Of a stretch of 64,000 nt of DNA, positions 36,199 to 46,139 are shown in pieces (position 1 is the stretch's first letter; each line of letters begins with the position of its first letter). The notes under the pieces are model-generated. The model did no database searches and had not been told where the DNA came from. It saw only the letters and a program-made list of their open reading frames with translations. The stretch is taken from the NCBI RefSeq assembly GCF_024347455.1, contig NZ_AP025484.1, positions 1,612,001 to 1,676,000 of the forward strand. The letters run 5' to 3'. The position numbers were made by a program, and so were the translations under genes. The DNA is from Vibrio echinoideorum. GTDB lineage: Bacteria > Pseudomonadota > Gammaproteobacteria > Enterobacterales > Vibrionaceae.

Positions 36199-38172
36199 AT
36201 GACTAGAACGCTCGCTCGCCCTTATCCGCTAGGCGCAACGCTAGGTAACACTGGCTGTAACTTCTCTATTTATTCTCCTGACTGTAAATCCTTATCTCTC
36301 GCTCTTTTTGATGAGAACGATGAATTCACCACCTATACGTTAGAAGATGAATACGCAGATATCAGATATGTGTTCATAGAAGGTATTAAAGCGGGGCAAA
36401 AATACGGTTTCATCACGGAAACGGATGATGGCTCTATTCTACTTTCAGATCCATATGCCAAAGCAATCAGCGAACCGCTTGATTACGTCACGCCTTATAC
36501 CAATGAAAAAAGCTTTGCGATGGCGAAATGTGTTGTTGTGGATGACACCTTCGATTGGCAAGATGTAGAAAAGCCACGCATTGGCCGTGAAGATACTGTT
36601 CTTTTTGAAACCCATGTAAAAGGCCTATCTCAACTTCATCCAGAAATAGCGACCAACACTAAAGGTCGTTATTTGGGATTAGTTAGCCCTGAAATGCTTA
36701 CTTTCTACAAACAGCAAAACATCAACTCTCTTCAACTTTTGCCCATTGCTGCGTGTATGCATGAACCACACCTACTAGACATGGGTAAAGTGAACTACTG
36801 GGGGTACAACCCATACTTGTTCATGGTGCCTGATCCACGCTATGCAGAAAAAGATGCCGTTACCGAGCTCAAAACTGCGATTCGTGAACTGCACCGCAAT
36901 GGCATAGAGGTCATTCTAGACGTCGTTTATAACCACACAGCAGAAGGCGGTGAAGGCGGTACAACCTTCAACCTAAAAGCACTCGATAGCCGTTACTATA
37001 TTAAACATGGTTGTCATTACGCCAACTTCACAGGTTGTGGCAACACTGTCGACTTAACACACCAATCAGCCTTGAACTTAGTCATGGATACGCTCCGTTA
37101 CTGGGTAAGTGAATTCCAAGTCGACGGCTTTCGTTTTGATTTGGCTGCAACATTGGGGCGCGAAGGTGACAATTACAACCCTGAGGCTTCATTCTTCAAA
37201 GCCGTTGCTCAAGATCCAGTGCTCAAAGAGACCAAGTTAATTGCAGAACCGTGGGATATAGGCCCTAACGGTTACCAGGTGGGCAACTTCCCACTGGGTT
37301 GGAATGAATGTAACGACAAACTACGCGATATCACACGTAGCTTCTGGCGCGGTGATCAAGGCTATCTAAAAGAGTTTGCGACTCGTTTGATGGGCTCTCG
37401 CGATATCTACAGTGCAGCTCACTGGCCATACAAACTTACCGTGAACTACATTACTTACCATGATGGCTTCACCATGCAAGATCTTGTGTCTTACAAGAAT
37501 AAGCACAATGAAGAGAATGGCGAAAACAACCGAGATGGGCACGGTGATAACCGCTCAGATAACTACGGTGTTGAGGGAGAAACCGAAAACCTGTTAGTCG
37601 TTGCTACTCGTGAAAAGCAGAAGCGTAACTTTATGGCAAGCCTGCTGTTTGCATTTGGTATCCCACATATTCTGACAGCCGATGTTTTGTCTCATACTCA
37701 AAAGGGTAACAACAACGCCTACTGTCAAGACGGTGTAACCAGCTGGATTAACTGGGAAGATTCAGAACGTAAGACTTATTTCAAGACTTGGTTGTCTGAA
37801 ATGATCTCCGCACGTCAGCAATACATGGTGCCTTTTATTAAGGCGTTCAGTGGAGAAAAGCGCAACTCTAATCGCATCTTCTGGAGCCGTGTCGATGGCA
37901 CACTCATGGAACATGATGATTGGAACCGTTTAAGCTCTGTTGCGCTGCACTTAGGTATTGGTAAAGATGGTGATGAATTGATTTATCTGATAAACCAAAC
38001 CAACGCACCCGCTCGCTTCTCATTACCGACTGATCGTGACCAAAACTGGGTAACTATCTGTGATACCAACCTGCGAAATGTAAAACCAGGTCATGCTGAA
38101 GGGGAGATGTTGTTATCACCGACTTCAATGGCAATTTTGCATTATGCGCCAGAAAAGGCTAAGTCAGCCTAA
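36199..38172 (+). CDS. glgX: Glycogen/maltodextrin debranching enzyme GlgX (GH13_11)
   Basis: 657 residues, no signal peptide. A CBM48 N-terminal domain (GATLGNTGCNFSIYSPDC) precedes the GH13 barrel with ILDVVYNHTAEGG, FRFDLAATLG (nucleophile Asp, about 313), KLIAEPWDIGPNGYQ (acid Glu) and ITYHDGFTMQDL. It cleaves alpha-1,6 branches left after phosphorylase action, matching MalP. It is divergent from lamB over a MalT-box cluster, so it is probably a maltodextrin-induced member rather than part of a glg operon. The ribosome site is weak. Confidence 0.94.
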   Translation: MTRTLARPYPLGATLGNTGCNFSIYSPDCKSLSLALFDENDEFTTYTLEDEYADIRYVFIEGIKAGQKYGFITETDDGSILLSDPYAKAISEPLDYVTPYTNEKSFAMAKCVVVDDTFDWQDVEKPRIGREDTVLFETHVKGLSQLHPEIATNTKGRYLGLVSPEMLTFYKQQNINSLQLLPIAACMHEPHLLDMGKVNYWGYNPYLFMVPDPRYAEKDAVTELKTAIRELHRNGIEVILDVVYNHTAEGGEGGTTFNLKALDSRYYIKHGCHYANFTGCGNTVDLTHQSALNLVMDTLRYWVSEFQVDGFRFDLAATLGREGDNYNPEASFFKAVAQDPVLKETKLIAEPWDIGPNGYQVGNFPLGWNECNDKLRDITRSFWRGDQGYLKEFATRLMGSRDIYSAAHWPYKLTVNYITYHDGFTMQDLVSYKNKHNEENGENNRDGHGDNRSDNYGVEGETENLLVVATREKQKRNFMASLLFAFGIPHILTADVLSHTQKGNNNAYCQDGVTSWINWEDSERKTYFKTWLSEMISARQQYMVPFIKAFSGEKRNSNRIFWSRVDGTLMEHDDWNRLSSVALHLGIGKDGDELIYLINQTNAPARFSLPTDRDQNWVTICDTNLRNVKPGHAEGEMLLSPTSMAILHYAPEKAKSA

Positions 38173-38193
38173 TAAAACACCAAAATCAATAAG

Positions 38194-38222
38194 AGCCAGT
38201 TATGTTTATAGCTGGCTTTTTT
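38194..38222 (+). terminator. Terminator after glgX
   Basis: AGCCAG ... CTGGCT stem with a T-run. Confidence 0.85.
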
Positions 38223-38339
38223 GTTAGCTGAATATCACAGAAATCATTCTTTTATATGGATTCATTTGCATTGATGTGATGGATGAAACTGTTTAGTATT
38301 GCCATACTATAAAAATGAATCTATAACGTCTTGGATATC

Positions 38340-40145
38340 ATGGCTTTACCTAAAATACTTATTCGGCTTTTCAAACCATACATACTCTTATTAACCGGAG
38401 GAATGCTCTATCTAGCAGTAGCCCAATTAGAGAAAGTAGAAACAACAGCAACCCACCAATCATCGTCAAATATTCGAATTGCTAGCTCAACAATTCGTTC
38501 AAACATCGAAGCCGTGTTCGGCAAGCTTTACTTCCTAGAGACCAGCTTGGGCTCATCTAAGAATTCCAGTTTTGATGACAAAAAATTTCGTGAACTCAGC
38601 GATAACATCCTAAAAAGAACACCAAAATTCTCTGATATCATCCGATATCAGCCTCAATCTCATAACTATATTTCCACCCGAGGCCTTCCCCTTTCGAACG
38701 AACAAATCGCCTCAATACAGTGGCACTCAATAGACAACGTCGTTGAGGATTTCTACATATCTTCCGTTTATCAAAAACCTGATGGGCGTTGGGTGTTTGC
38801 GGTTAAACACACAGCAGAAAGATTGAATGAAGAAATATGGATTGAGTTTGACCTATTGCATACCACGCAAGGCCTAAGAGATCTTAAAACACTCAACAAT
38901 GGTTACGTTTTTGTTGTCGATCGAGCAACTGAAAGGTTGGTCTTCCACCCTGACCCGAAACGTATTGGCTCCAAATCCATTAGTTATCATGCAGGCATCA
39001 GCAAGCAACTCTCCGAAGGTGAAACTGGCGGCCTGCACGAATACTATTATCAAGATAACTTTAAGATATCGGTTTTCGACGCTGACAACAGTTTAAACTG
39101 GGTTTTCATCGCTGGGACTGATCGCCACGATATATTAACCAGTTCACATCAATTCACGTTAACGGGCGTGGTGCTGGGCTCATTGCTTCTATTGTGGATT
39201 GGGGCAAACTATCTGGCTTACCGCTTAAACGTGTTGTTATCACGACTCAATAAAGTCGATGACCTCGCCAGCTTTAAGCGAGAATTAAAATCAATATTGG
39301 ATAGCTTTACGTATCATAAAGGCATTCAGTTTTGCCTCTATCAACCAGAAAGCCATTCGTTTAGTACCATTGATTATCACGGGAACAAATCAACGGTACA
39401 TTGCGATAAAGCCCTTGCGGAGCGCTTTCCACCGGACACCATGGTTTATCGAAACGGGAAATACGCCGATCCGTTGGCATGCAAACTAAAAATCCATCAA
39501 CGTCATTACTGCATACCATTGCACTCTCGCAAACAGTTAATTGCGGTTCTCTATGTGAATGCAAGTTTGCCGATCAGCCAGAGCATTCTGCGCATGATCA
39601 GAGATTACACCGAAGTCTCTTTATCTAACTTGCTGCTTCATCGCCAATTGAGCAGCAAAGACCTGATGACGCAGCTAGATAACAAAAGTTGTTTCAATAT
39701 CGCTCTGGAAAACTACGCAAGTGAGCCAGAGACCTATGTTGCTTTGCTTGATATCGATAACTTTGACCACGTAAACCGCGCCTACGGTGAAGCGATTGGC
39801 GATAAGATGATAAAACTCACCGCAGAAACCATACGTTCCTACTTCCCTAAACCGAAAGGTCTGTGCCTTGCTCGAATTGGTGGGAAAGAGTTCGCAATCT
39901 TATTCAAAGCGAATGATGCTAAGGATGCCAAATTCCAGTTGGATCAATGTCGAGTGAGGATTGCAGAGAAGACGATTACTACGCCAAACATCACGCTATC
40001 GTTAAGTGTCAGTGTCGGGTTCTCACAATTAGAAGGCGAAAGAGATTCAGCGTTAGCTCTGGCGGAACAGGCCAAACTTATCGCCCAACAGCTCGGAAGG
40101 AATAGAGTGGAAGGTCATATAAGAGCAGTCGCGAAAGCATCTTAA
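38340..40145 (+). CDS. Membrane sensor protein with a degenerate GGDEF domain
   Basis: About 601 residues. Two transmembrane helices (about 14-32 and 277-300) bracket a periplasmic Cache-like sensor domain. A cytoplasmic GAF-like linker leads to a C-terminal GGDEF domain with the metal/nucleotide motif LLDIDNFDHVNRAYGEAIGD. The signature is ARIGGKEFAIL: GGKEF replaces GG(D/E)EF, putting Lys (about residue 516) where a metal-binding acid is needed. No RxxD inhibitory site precedes it. It is probably a non-catalytic c-di-GMP or GTP sensor, or an inactivated cyclase. The codon is AAA, one base from GAA. A TTG three codons upstream is an alternative start. Confidence 0.85.
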   Translation: MALPKILIRLFKPYILLLTGGMLYLAVAQLEKVETTATHQSSSNIRIASSTIRSNIEAVFGKLYFLETSLGSSKNSSFDDKKFRELSDNILKRTPKFSDIIRYQPQSHNYISTRGLPLSNEQIASIQWHSIDNVVEDFYISSVYQKPDGRWVFAVKHTAERLNEEIWIEFDLLHTTQGLRDLKTLNNGYVFVVDRATERLVFHPDPKRIGSKSISYHAGISKQLSEGETGGLHEYYYQDNFKISVFDADNSLNWVFIAGTDRHDILTSSHQFTLTGVVLGSLLLLWIGANYLAYRLNVLLSRLNKVDDLASFKRELKSILDSFTYHKGIQFCLYQPESHSFSTIDYHGNKSTVHCDKALAERFPPDTMVYRNGKYADPLACKLKIHQRHYCIPLHSRKQLIAVLYVNASLPISQSILRMIRDYTEVSLSNLLLHRQLSSKDLMTQLDNKSCFNIALENYASEPETYVALLDIDNFDHVNRAYGEAIGDKMIKLTAETIRSYFPKPKGLCLARIGGKEFAILFKANDAKDAKFQLDQCRVRIAEKTITTPNITLSLSVSVGFSQLEGERDSALALAEQAKLIAQQLGRNRVEGHIRAVAKAS

Positions 40146-40186
40146 ATAGCCTTTGAGTCACGCCTTTTCTTAAGCAACGAATTCTC

Positions 40187-40224
40187 AAGCACCTAGGGGT
40201 TAATTTCTAGGTGCTTTTGTTTTT
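40187..40224 (+). terminator. Terminator after GGDEF gene
   Basis: AAGCACCTAG ... CTAGGTGCTT stem followed by a T-rich tract. Confidence 0.88.
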
Positions 40225-40287
40225 ATAGAAAGTCATTACAATGCGCCTTCACCACAAAAACATCCCATTTATAACGACACCAACTTT

Positions 40288-41010
40288 ATGAAGCTAAGTA
40301 ACCGACTGCAAACACTCCATTCTCTTGTCAGCAATGATTACCAACACATTTGGGATTGTTGCTGTGATCATGGCTTCTTGGGTATTCAACTGTTGTCGGA
40401 TCACAAAGCACCTCAGATTCACTTTGTCGATATTGTCCCTTCGTTGATGAACGAACTTGAAGGCAAGCTAAGGCGTTACTTTCCTCAAGATAACAACGTT
40501 GAGCAACATGAGCAGAGTCAGTGGAAAGTCTATTGCTTAGATGTCGCAGCCATCCCACTGGATAAGCACGCGGGCCGACATCTCGTTATTATTGCGGGTG
40601 TAGGAGGCGACCTAACTCAAAAGTTAGTCGATGATATTCATCGTCAACATCCAGACAAAGCGATCGATTTCTTACTGTGCCCAGTACATCAACAGTTCGA
40701 ACTGAGAAGCCATTTAAAATCACTCAAATTTGGCCTTATCAATGAAGTGTTGATTGAAGAGAACCGTCGTTACTACGAGATTCTATTGGTTAGAAACAAT
40801 CGACATGAAAACGAAACAAGCTCGTTGCTGACTGAGGTTTCAAATGTTGGCGATAAGATCTGGACTCCGAGCTGTGAACAACAGAAACAAGTATCACTGC
40901 AATACAAAGCTAAAACATTGCAGCACTACTTGCGCATTCATCAAGGACAAGAGAAGCAAGGTAAGGCTAGCGAAGTAAAGCACATCATTGATGCTTACCA
41001 AGCAATTTAG
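40288..41010 (+). CDS. trmK: tRNA (adenine22-N1)-methyltransferase, TrmK family
   Basis: 240 residues of COG2384. The SAM-binding motif I region is IWDCCCDHGFLGIQLL, followed by IHFVDIVPSLM and IIAGVGGDLTQKLVDD. The Bacillus homologue methylates A22 N1 of tRNA. The double Cys-Cys-Cys before DHG is unlike the usual ADIGSDHAYL and is typical of the vibrio group as far as I can judge. Monocistronic. Confidence 0.85.
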   Translation: MKLSNRLQTLHSLVSNDYQHIWDCCCDHGFLGIQLLSDHKAPQIHFVDIVPSLMNELEGKLRRYFPQDNNVEQHEQSQWKVYCLDVAAIPLDKHAGRHLVIIAGVGGDLTQKLVDDIHRQHPDKAIDFLLCPVHQQFELRSHLKSLKFGLINEVLIEENRRYYEILLVRNNRHENETSSLLTEVSNVGDKIWTPSCEQQKQVSLQYKAKTLQHYLRIHQGQEKQGKASEVKHIIDAYQAI

Positions 41011-41103
41011 CACTCACTGATGCTTCATCTAACTTTGCCTGTAAAGCGACCAGATTATAGTGAGCACTAACTTCACGATTTAGAATCACAAAGAATATTC
41101 AAT

Positions 41104-41140
41104 AAAAAAGCCGCTAGTTCATTGAACTAACGGCTTTTTT
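41104..41140. terminator. Bidirectional terminator between trmK and acyltransferase gene
   Basis: AAAAAAGCCG-CTAGTTCA / TGAACTAA-CGGCTTTTTT long near-perfect stem serving convergent genes. Confidence 0.92.
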
Positions 41141-41163
41141 GATGCTATCGATTTGGTTTGATG

Positions 41164-42108
41164 TTACCGCTCTTGTGTTTTATGAACCGCATCAGGCTTA
41201 TCAATCGTTTCAACCTCATAGAGCGTATCAACCCCATATACCGTATCAAGATAGTCGTCTTTCTCTTTCCAGGTGTTATTCAACCAACTGTGGAAACGAC
41301 GCTTAAACGCTTTGTCTTCAAAGTAGTTACCGTTGACGTTTTCGTCCATCGGATGCAATTTAATACGCACGACCACCTTCTTCATTTTACCTTTCAGCAT
41401 GTCTTCAAACGGAGAGCTTTTGTTTTCAGGGTAAGCCAAAGTGACATCCACGATACCATCCAAGATTGGGCCCATTGCCGATAAGGCAAACGCCACACCG
41501 CCAGTTTTCGGCTTCAGTAGGTGTCGATATGGTGTTTTCGCTGTCGCCAGTTTGTCGAGGTTTGCACGCGTTCCTTCGACAAAATTCACCAGTGTTGTCG
41601 GTGCTAGTTTGAATTTAGTACACGCTTTGTTGATTGCATCAAAGTCATCATTGCGACGCTCAGGGTTACGAATCAAAAACTCACGTGAGTGACGTCTCAT
41701 GAAAGGCATATCCAAGCCCCAACATGCCAGGCCGACAAAAGGAACGTACAGCAATTCATGCTTTAGGAAAAACTTGGTCATTGGCATCTTGTCTTTCAAG
41801 ACTGACGATAAAATCACAATATCCGCCCAGCTCAGGTGATTAGACATCATCAAGTACCACTGCTTGGTCGAGATGTCCTCCCCTCCTTCGACTTGCCATT
41901 CGATATCATTATTAACATTCAGCATCCAAAGATTGAGCGAAGCCCAACACCAAAATGTGAAGTTAGCGAGACGAGTACATGACTTCTGCACAACAGAGAT
42001 TGGAAGAATCAGTTTGATGAGGCCAAAGAAGCTTACGGTAAACGCAGTCATTGCAGTATTAATGGTCACGAACAACACATTCAAGACCATACGAAGATTA
42101 TCAAGCAT
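41164..42108 (-). CDS. Lysophospholipid acyltransferase (PlsC/YihG-like)
   Basis: 314 residues. N-terminal membrane segments (LFVTINTAMTAFTVSFFG) are followed by the acyltransferase blocks: NHLSWAD (the HX4D catalytic motif), the FMRRHSREF region and the substrate-binding motif FVEGTRAN (about 190). It transfers acyl chains to a glycerophospholipid or related acceptor at the inner membrane. Similarity in layout to E. coli YihG suggests an auxiliary enzyme rather than the essential PlsC. Monocistronic. Confidence 0.88.
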   Translation of the reverse strand: MLDNLRMVLNVLFVTINTAMTAFTVSFFGLIKLILPISVVQKSCTRLANFTFWCWASLNLWMLNVNNDIEWQVEGGEDISTKQWYLMMSNHLSWADIVILSSVLKDKMPMTKFFLKHELLYVPFVGLACWGLDMPFMRRHSREFLIRNPERRNDDFDAINKACTKFKLAPTTLVNFVEGTRANLDKLATAKTPYRHLLKPKTGGVAFALSAMGPILDGIVDVTLAYPENKSSPFEDMLKGKMKKVVVRIKLHPMDENVNGNYFEDKAFKRRFHSWLNNTWKEKDDYLDTVYGVDTLYEVETIDKPDAVHKTQER

Positions 42109-42366
42109 AAAACACGGCTATATTGAGATCGAAAGCCGCCATTATACTCATCTGTAAATTATTCTCTTCAGTTATTAGTTGCATCGTTCAAGGGTCAAAC
42201 CACTCATTGAGATTGATCAAGCTCAATTCAAAATTAGCCATAGCAAAGCCACCAAGACCCAACTTTTAAATAAGAACCCAAAAGACTACAAATAGTCATT
42301 AAGACTCAACTATAAGTGTGTATTTTTGACTCTATTAAAAGTAATTCCTCTCAATAATTCAGTATT
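42109..42366. other. Intergenic region before fpr, left part
   Basis: Holds the acyltransferase promoter region. A/T-rich with no ORF and no repeat that I can support. Confidence 0.5.
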
Positions 42367-42385
42367 GATAAGCATTCTCATTATT
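42367..42385. promoter_or_regulatory. Candidate Fur box before fpr
   Basis: GATAAGCATTCTCATTATT matches 14 of 19 positions of the Fur consensus GATAATGATAATCATTATC, with both outer arms intact. It lies about 79 bases before the start codon. Confidence 0.55.
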
Positions 42386-42463
42386 GGCATGGTACATGCA
42401 CTCCAAAAAGTAAGATAGTTGAGTATCCTTAATGAGATAACTTCTCTACATAAAGGTGATGAT

Positions 42464-43273
42464 ATGACAGATATTCCTCATGGTTTGGTAACAGGAAAAG
42501 TAACACACAAGACAGAGTGGACCGATCAATTGTTCTCGCTTCAAGTCAGTGCACCAGTCTCACCCTACCAAGCGGGTCAATTCACAAAGTTGGGTTTACT
42601 CAACAGTGAAGATGAGTTTGTTCGACGCGTTTATTCAATGGTGAATGCGCCAGAACACACAAAAGGTCATCAGCATTTAGAGTTTTTGATTGTTAAGGAT
42701 CAAAACGGCCAGCTCTCTCCTCAACTTCATGAGTTGAAGGTCGGCGATGACATATTTGTCGGCAAAGACCCTAGTGGATTTATGACATTAGATGAGATCC
42801 CTGAGATCGCAGACGATCTATGGATGCTATCGACAGGAACCGCGGTTGGTCCGTTTATATCTATGCTCGAAAGTATGCAAATACAACAGCAGAAAGACAC
42901 AGATGCGGGGTCAGAAAAAGCAACTCAGTTCAACAATCTTGTGCTGGTTCACGCAGTAAGAACAGAACAAGACCTGACTTATCGAGATCGTATCACTCAG
43001 CTTGTCCATCAATTCCAAGGGAAACTAAAGTATGTGCCAATTATTTCTAGAGAATCAATCACCGGAACATTGCGCGGACGAATCCCAAGCTTGTTACTTG
43101 GAGGCGACCTCGAGCGAGCCTCGTCTATCACTATCAACCAAAGACATAGTTTCTTCTATCTTTGCGGTAATCCCCAAATGGTTCGAGACACGAGCGAAGC
43201 ACTAACATCGTTGGGATTACAAAAACACTTACGCAAGAAGCCAGGTCAATTTAGTAGCGAAAACTACTGGTAA
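42464..43273 (+). CDS. fpr: Ferredoxin/flavodoxin-NADP+ reductase
   Basis: 269 residues from the ATG that follows AAAGGTGAT; upstream in-frame starts lack a site. FAD-binding motif RRVYSMVNAP, NADP-binding GTAVGPFISML, and the bacterial Fpr C-terminus ending in Tyr-Trp (SSENYW). It exchanges electrons between NADPH and ferredoxin or flavodoxin, feeding oxidative-stress repair and iron-sulfur enzymes. A Fur-like box upstream suggests iron response. The DUF1971 gene follows by 79 bases and may be co-transcribed. Confidence 0.92.
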   Translation: MTDIPHGLVTGKVTHKTEWTDQLFSLQVSAPVSPYQAGQFTKLGLLNSEDEFVRRVYSMVNAPEHTKGHQHLEFLIVKDQNGQLSPQLHELKVGDDIFVGKDPSGFMTLDEIPEIADDLWMLSTGTAVGPFISMLESMQIQQQKDTDAGSEKATQFNNLVLVHAVRTEQDLTYRDRITQLVHQFQGKLKYVPIISRESITGTLRGRIPSLLLGGDLERASSITINQRHSFFYLCGNPQMVRDTSEALTSLGLQKHLRKKPGQFSSENYW

Positions 43274-43352
43274 TAAAGTTAACAAGTATTGAGGGGCAAT
43301 AGTGCACTTGATACGTCCATTACATAAAATATGAAAGTCTGAGAGGTTTTAT

Positions 43353-43685
43353 ATGAGTCATTTACGCATTCCTTCACATTGGAAGATTCAACGTTCAACA
43401 CCATTCTTCACTAAAGACAACGTGCCTGCCGCGTTAATCAGTCACCACAACACCGCTGAGGGTGTATTCGGTCAATTATGTGTTATGGAAGGTACAGTTA
43501 CCTACCACGGTTTTGCAGACGCAGATGCGACAGAACCAGAAGTCACCGTTGTCATCAATGCCGGGCAATTTGCGACAAGCCCTCCGCAATATTGGCACCG
43601 TATTGAACTTAGTGACGATGCTCAATTCAATATTAACTTCTGGTCAGAAAAAGAGGCCAAGAAAATGTTTAATACTCGAAAGTAA
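43353..43685 (+). CDS. DUF1971 cupin-like protein
   Basis: 110 residues, a small beta-rich protein resembling the DUF1971 domain found alone or fused to tellurite methyltransferase TehB. Visible pieces are GVFGQLCVMEGTVTYHGF and FATSPPQYWHRIEL, with His residues suited to a cupin-type metal site. Its molecular role is not known. Good GAGAGG site before the ATG. Confidence 0.82.
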   Translation: MSHLRIPSHWKIQRSTPFFTKDNVPAALISHHNTAEGVFGQLCVMEGTVTYHGFADADATEPEVTVVINAGQFATSPPQYWHRIELSDDAQFNINFWSEKEAKKMFNTRK

Positions 43686-43906
43686 GATCGATTCAATATG
43701 AATGAACTTATGAGCTAGCTACTTCGTAATGCGATTTTCAATGTTTAAAAAACGAAGAACAAGCCCAATTAACCATAATAATTACAATGGCTAATGGTGA
43801 TAGACAAGACAAAAAAACTCTAGCACACTGAACAGAGTTATTAGTTTGAACCCGGTTTTAGATAATAAAATTTTGGGTCTTCACATTTTAGGTAAGAGAG
43901 GAAGCT

Positions 43907-44902
43907 ATGCTCAACATTGCTTTTTTTAGCTCAAAGTCATACGACGAAAAATCATTCGAACTTGCAAAAGGCGAACTCAACGCTGAGTTTCATTTTCACG
44001 ATTTTCGACTCACTACAACAACAGCAAAAATGGCGCACGACAACGAAGTCGTTTGTGCGTTTGTAAACGATGACCTATCGCGAGATGTGTTAGAGATTCT
44101 AGCAAAAGGCGGCACTAAACTGATTGCGATGCGTTGTGCAGGTTTTGATAAAGTCGACCTAGACGCAGCCAAAGAGTTTGGTCTGCAAGTCGTCCGTGTC
44201 CCTGCTTATTCTCCAGAATCAGTAGCTGAGCACACAGTCGGTATGATGATGTGCTTGAACCGTAAACTACACAAAGCGTACCAACGTACTCGTGACGCAA
44301 ACTTCTCTCTTGAGGGCTTGGTGGGCTTTAACTTCCACGGTAAAACTGTCGGTGTAATTGGTTCAGGAAAAATTGGCTTAGCGACCATGCGTATTCTGAA
44401 AGGTTTAGGCATGAACATCTTGTGCTACGACCCGTACCCGAACCCATTGGCAAAAGAACTGGGCGCTACATACGTAGAACTCGACGAGCTTTACCAAGAG
44501 TCAGACGTGATTTCTCTGCACTGCCCAATGAGCAAAGAGAACTATCACCTGTTGGATGCAACGGCATTTGGCAAAATGAAAGATGGCGTAATGATCGTCA
44601 ACACCAGCCGTGGTGAACTGCTTGATTCAACTGCAGCCATTGAAGCGCTGAAGCAAAGCAAGATTGGCGCGCTTGGCCTTGATGTTTACGACAACGAGAA
44701 AGAACTGTTCTTCCAAGACAAATCTAACGATGTGATTGTGGACGATGTATTCCGTCGCCTATCCGCTTGTCACAACGTGTTGTTCACAGGTCACCAAGCC
44801 TTCTTAACTAAAGATGCTCTGTTCAACATTGCTAATACAACGCTAACCAGCGTCGATGCCTTCTTTACAGGCAACACCAGCGGCAATGAACTCGTCGAAT
44901 AA
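43907..44902 (+). CDS. ldhA: D-lactate dehydrogenase (fermentative)
   Basis: 331-residue D-2-hydroxyacid dehydrogenase. Rossmann motif VIGSGKIGLATMRILKG (about 148-165). The catalytic trio is Arg in NTSRGELLD, Glu in DVYDNEKELFF, and His in FTGHQAFLTKDAL. It reduces pyruvate to D-lactate with NADH in fermentation. The N-terminus MLNIAFFSSKSYDEKSF matches LdhA. Monocistronic, with AGAGAGGAAG before the ATG and a terminator after. Confidence 0.95.
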   Translation: MLNIAFFSSKSYDEKSFELAKGELNAEFHFHDFRLTTTTAKMAHDNEVVCAFVNDDLSRDVLEILAKGGTKLIAMRCAGFDKVDLDAAKEFGLQVVRVPAYSPESVAEHTVGMMMCLNRKLHKAYQRTRDANFSLEGLVGFNFHGKTVGVIGSGKIGLATMRILKGLGMNILCYDPYPNPLAKELGATYVELDELYQESDVISLHCPMSKENYHLLDATAFGKMKDGVMIVNTSRGELLDSTAAIEALKQSKIGALGLDVYDNEKELFFQDKSNDVIVDDVFRRLSACHNVLFTGHQAFLTKDALFNIANTTLTSVDAFFTGNTSGNELVE

Positions 44903-44961
44903 CAAGCTAGATTAATTACAGTTTGGGATTACTTTAATCGCAGACTGCTTTCTAAAATATA

Positions 44962-44998
44962 AAGCCACGCAAGTTCTTGATGAACAGCGTGGCTTTTT
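44962..44998. terminator. Terminator between ldhA and patatin gene
   Basis: AAGCCACGC ... GCGTGGCTT stem with T-run on the plus strand. Confidence 0.88.
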
Positions 44999-45024
44999 GG
45001 GTTATGCCAATATCGAAAGCAGAG

Positions 45025-45897
45025 CTAGATGCAGAAATGGCAATCCTCGATGTCTAATCCATAGGTACCTTTTCTAATAGCCAGATGTTCTGCACCTGCC
45101 TTCACGCCCATATAATAGCCTGCGGCCAGAACAGTTTGATCCATGGTTAATCGCTTAACCGCGAACGCTTCAGGTGGCGCAATCACCTTGATGGTCGCAT
45201 CTTTTGGTGGATTACGAATGAACTCCAAAGATTGGTTGTAGTTTTCAGCGCGCACTGCCATTGATTCTGCAATGTGAGGGAATTTCTTTAATAGTTTTTT
45301 CAACATCCATTGGTGCTTTTGAGGCTTCATTCGGTAACTCAAAGGATGAGAAAGAATCACCGTAATGTCTCGTGCGCCGCGACGATAGGCTTCACGAACC
45401 GGAATTGAATCGGCTACACCACCATCGGTATAACAACCACCAGAGAAGCACGGCGTTTCGCGGTAAGCAATAGGTAAAGCGGTGGTCGCTTCCACCACGT
45501 TAGAAAGGTTTTCTGGCTTGATATGATAGTAGTCTGCACTGCCCGTATCGACATTTGTTACAGCAGCAATGAGTGGGATACTTGAAAACAGTTCACCACA
45601 ATCTAGGGGATAACGTTGATTTGATTCATCCCACAACCACTTAACGTCCACCAAGTTACCCCCTTTGGCAAAGCGAGCAGGGTTAAAAAACGTCTTGTCA
45701 GTCGCCATCGTGGTAATCACATGATAGCTGCGTTTAGGCGCTTGAGATAAGTAACCAACAAGGTTCGACACGCCCGCAGAAACGCCAATAGCAAAATCAT
45801 AAGGACGGAAATCGTCTTGCATAAAGGCGTCCAACACTCCGGCTGCGAAGATGCCTCTCATTGCCCCACCTTCAACAATTAATGCGCTTTTACTCAT
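45025..45897 (-). CDS. Patatin-like phospholipase (YjjU-like)
   Basis: 290 residues. Glycine-rich oxyanion loop EGGAMRGIFAAGV at the start, nucleophile Ser in GVSAG, and the catalytic Asp in TDGGVADSIPV, giving the Ser-Asp dyad of patatins. It is expected to hydrolyse acyl esters in the cytoplasm; the natural substrate is unknown. The ATG giving MSKSALIVEGG is chosen; upstream in-frame ATGs would add 27 residues of non-conserved sequence. Confidence 0.9.
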   Translation of the reverse strand: MSKSALIVEGGAMRGIFAAGVLDAFMQDDFRPYDFAIGVSAGVSNLVGYLSQAPKRSYHVITTMATDKTFFNPARFAKGGNLVDVKWLWDESNQRYPLDCGELFSSIPLIAAVTNVDTGSADYYHIKPENLSNVVEATTALPIAYRETPCFSGGCYTDGGVADSIPVREAYRRGARDITVILSHPLSYRMKPQKHQWMLKKLLKKFPHIAESMAVRAENYNQSLEFIRNPPKDATIKVIAPPEAFAVKRLTMDQTVLAAGYYMGVKAGAEHLAIRKGTYGLDIEDCHFCI

Positions 45898-46078
45898 CTC
45901 AAACTCTATTACTTTATAAACTGATAGCCGTAGGATAATCCCGTCCATCTTATAAAGATAATGGGATATGTTTATCAATTCGATAGGTAAAAACTATCAG
46001 TAGAAATGGTGCTGAACTTCAGGGAATTCGCACTACTCACATGGATCGCGAATAGAGGCCAACTAATACTCGCATGAT

Positions 46079-46112
46079 CAAAAAAGCCCGCTGAGTGATT
46101 CACTCAACGGCC
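46079..46112 (-). terminator. Terminator after catalase
   Basis: On the minus strand a GGCCGTTGAGTG ... CACTCAGCGGGC stem runs into a T-run. Confidence 0.87.
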
Positions 46113-46139
46113 TTTCAACTATTTAAACGAGTTTATTGA

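Noticed and set aside
40288..41010. DNA or RNA modification defence system
   Set aside because: The methyltransferase fits the TrmK housekeeping family and has no restriction partner.
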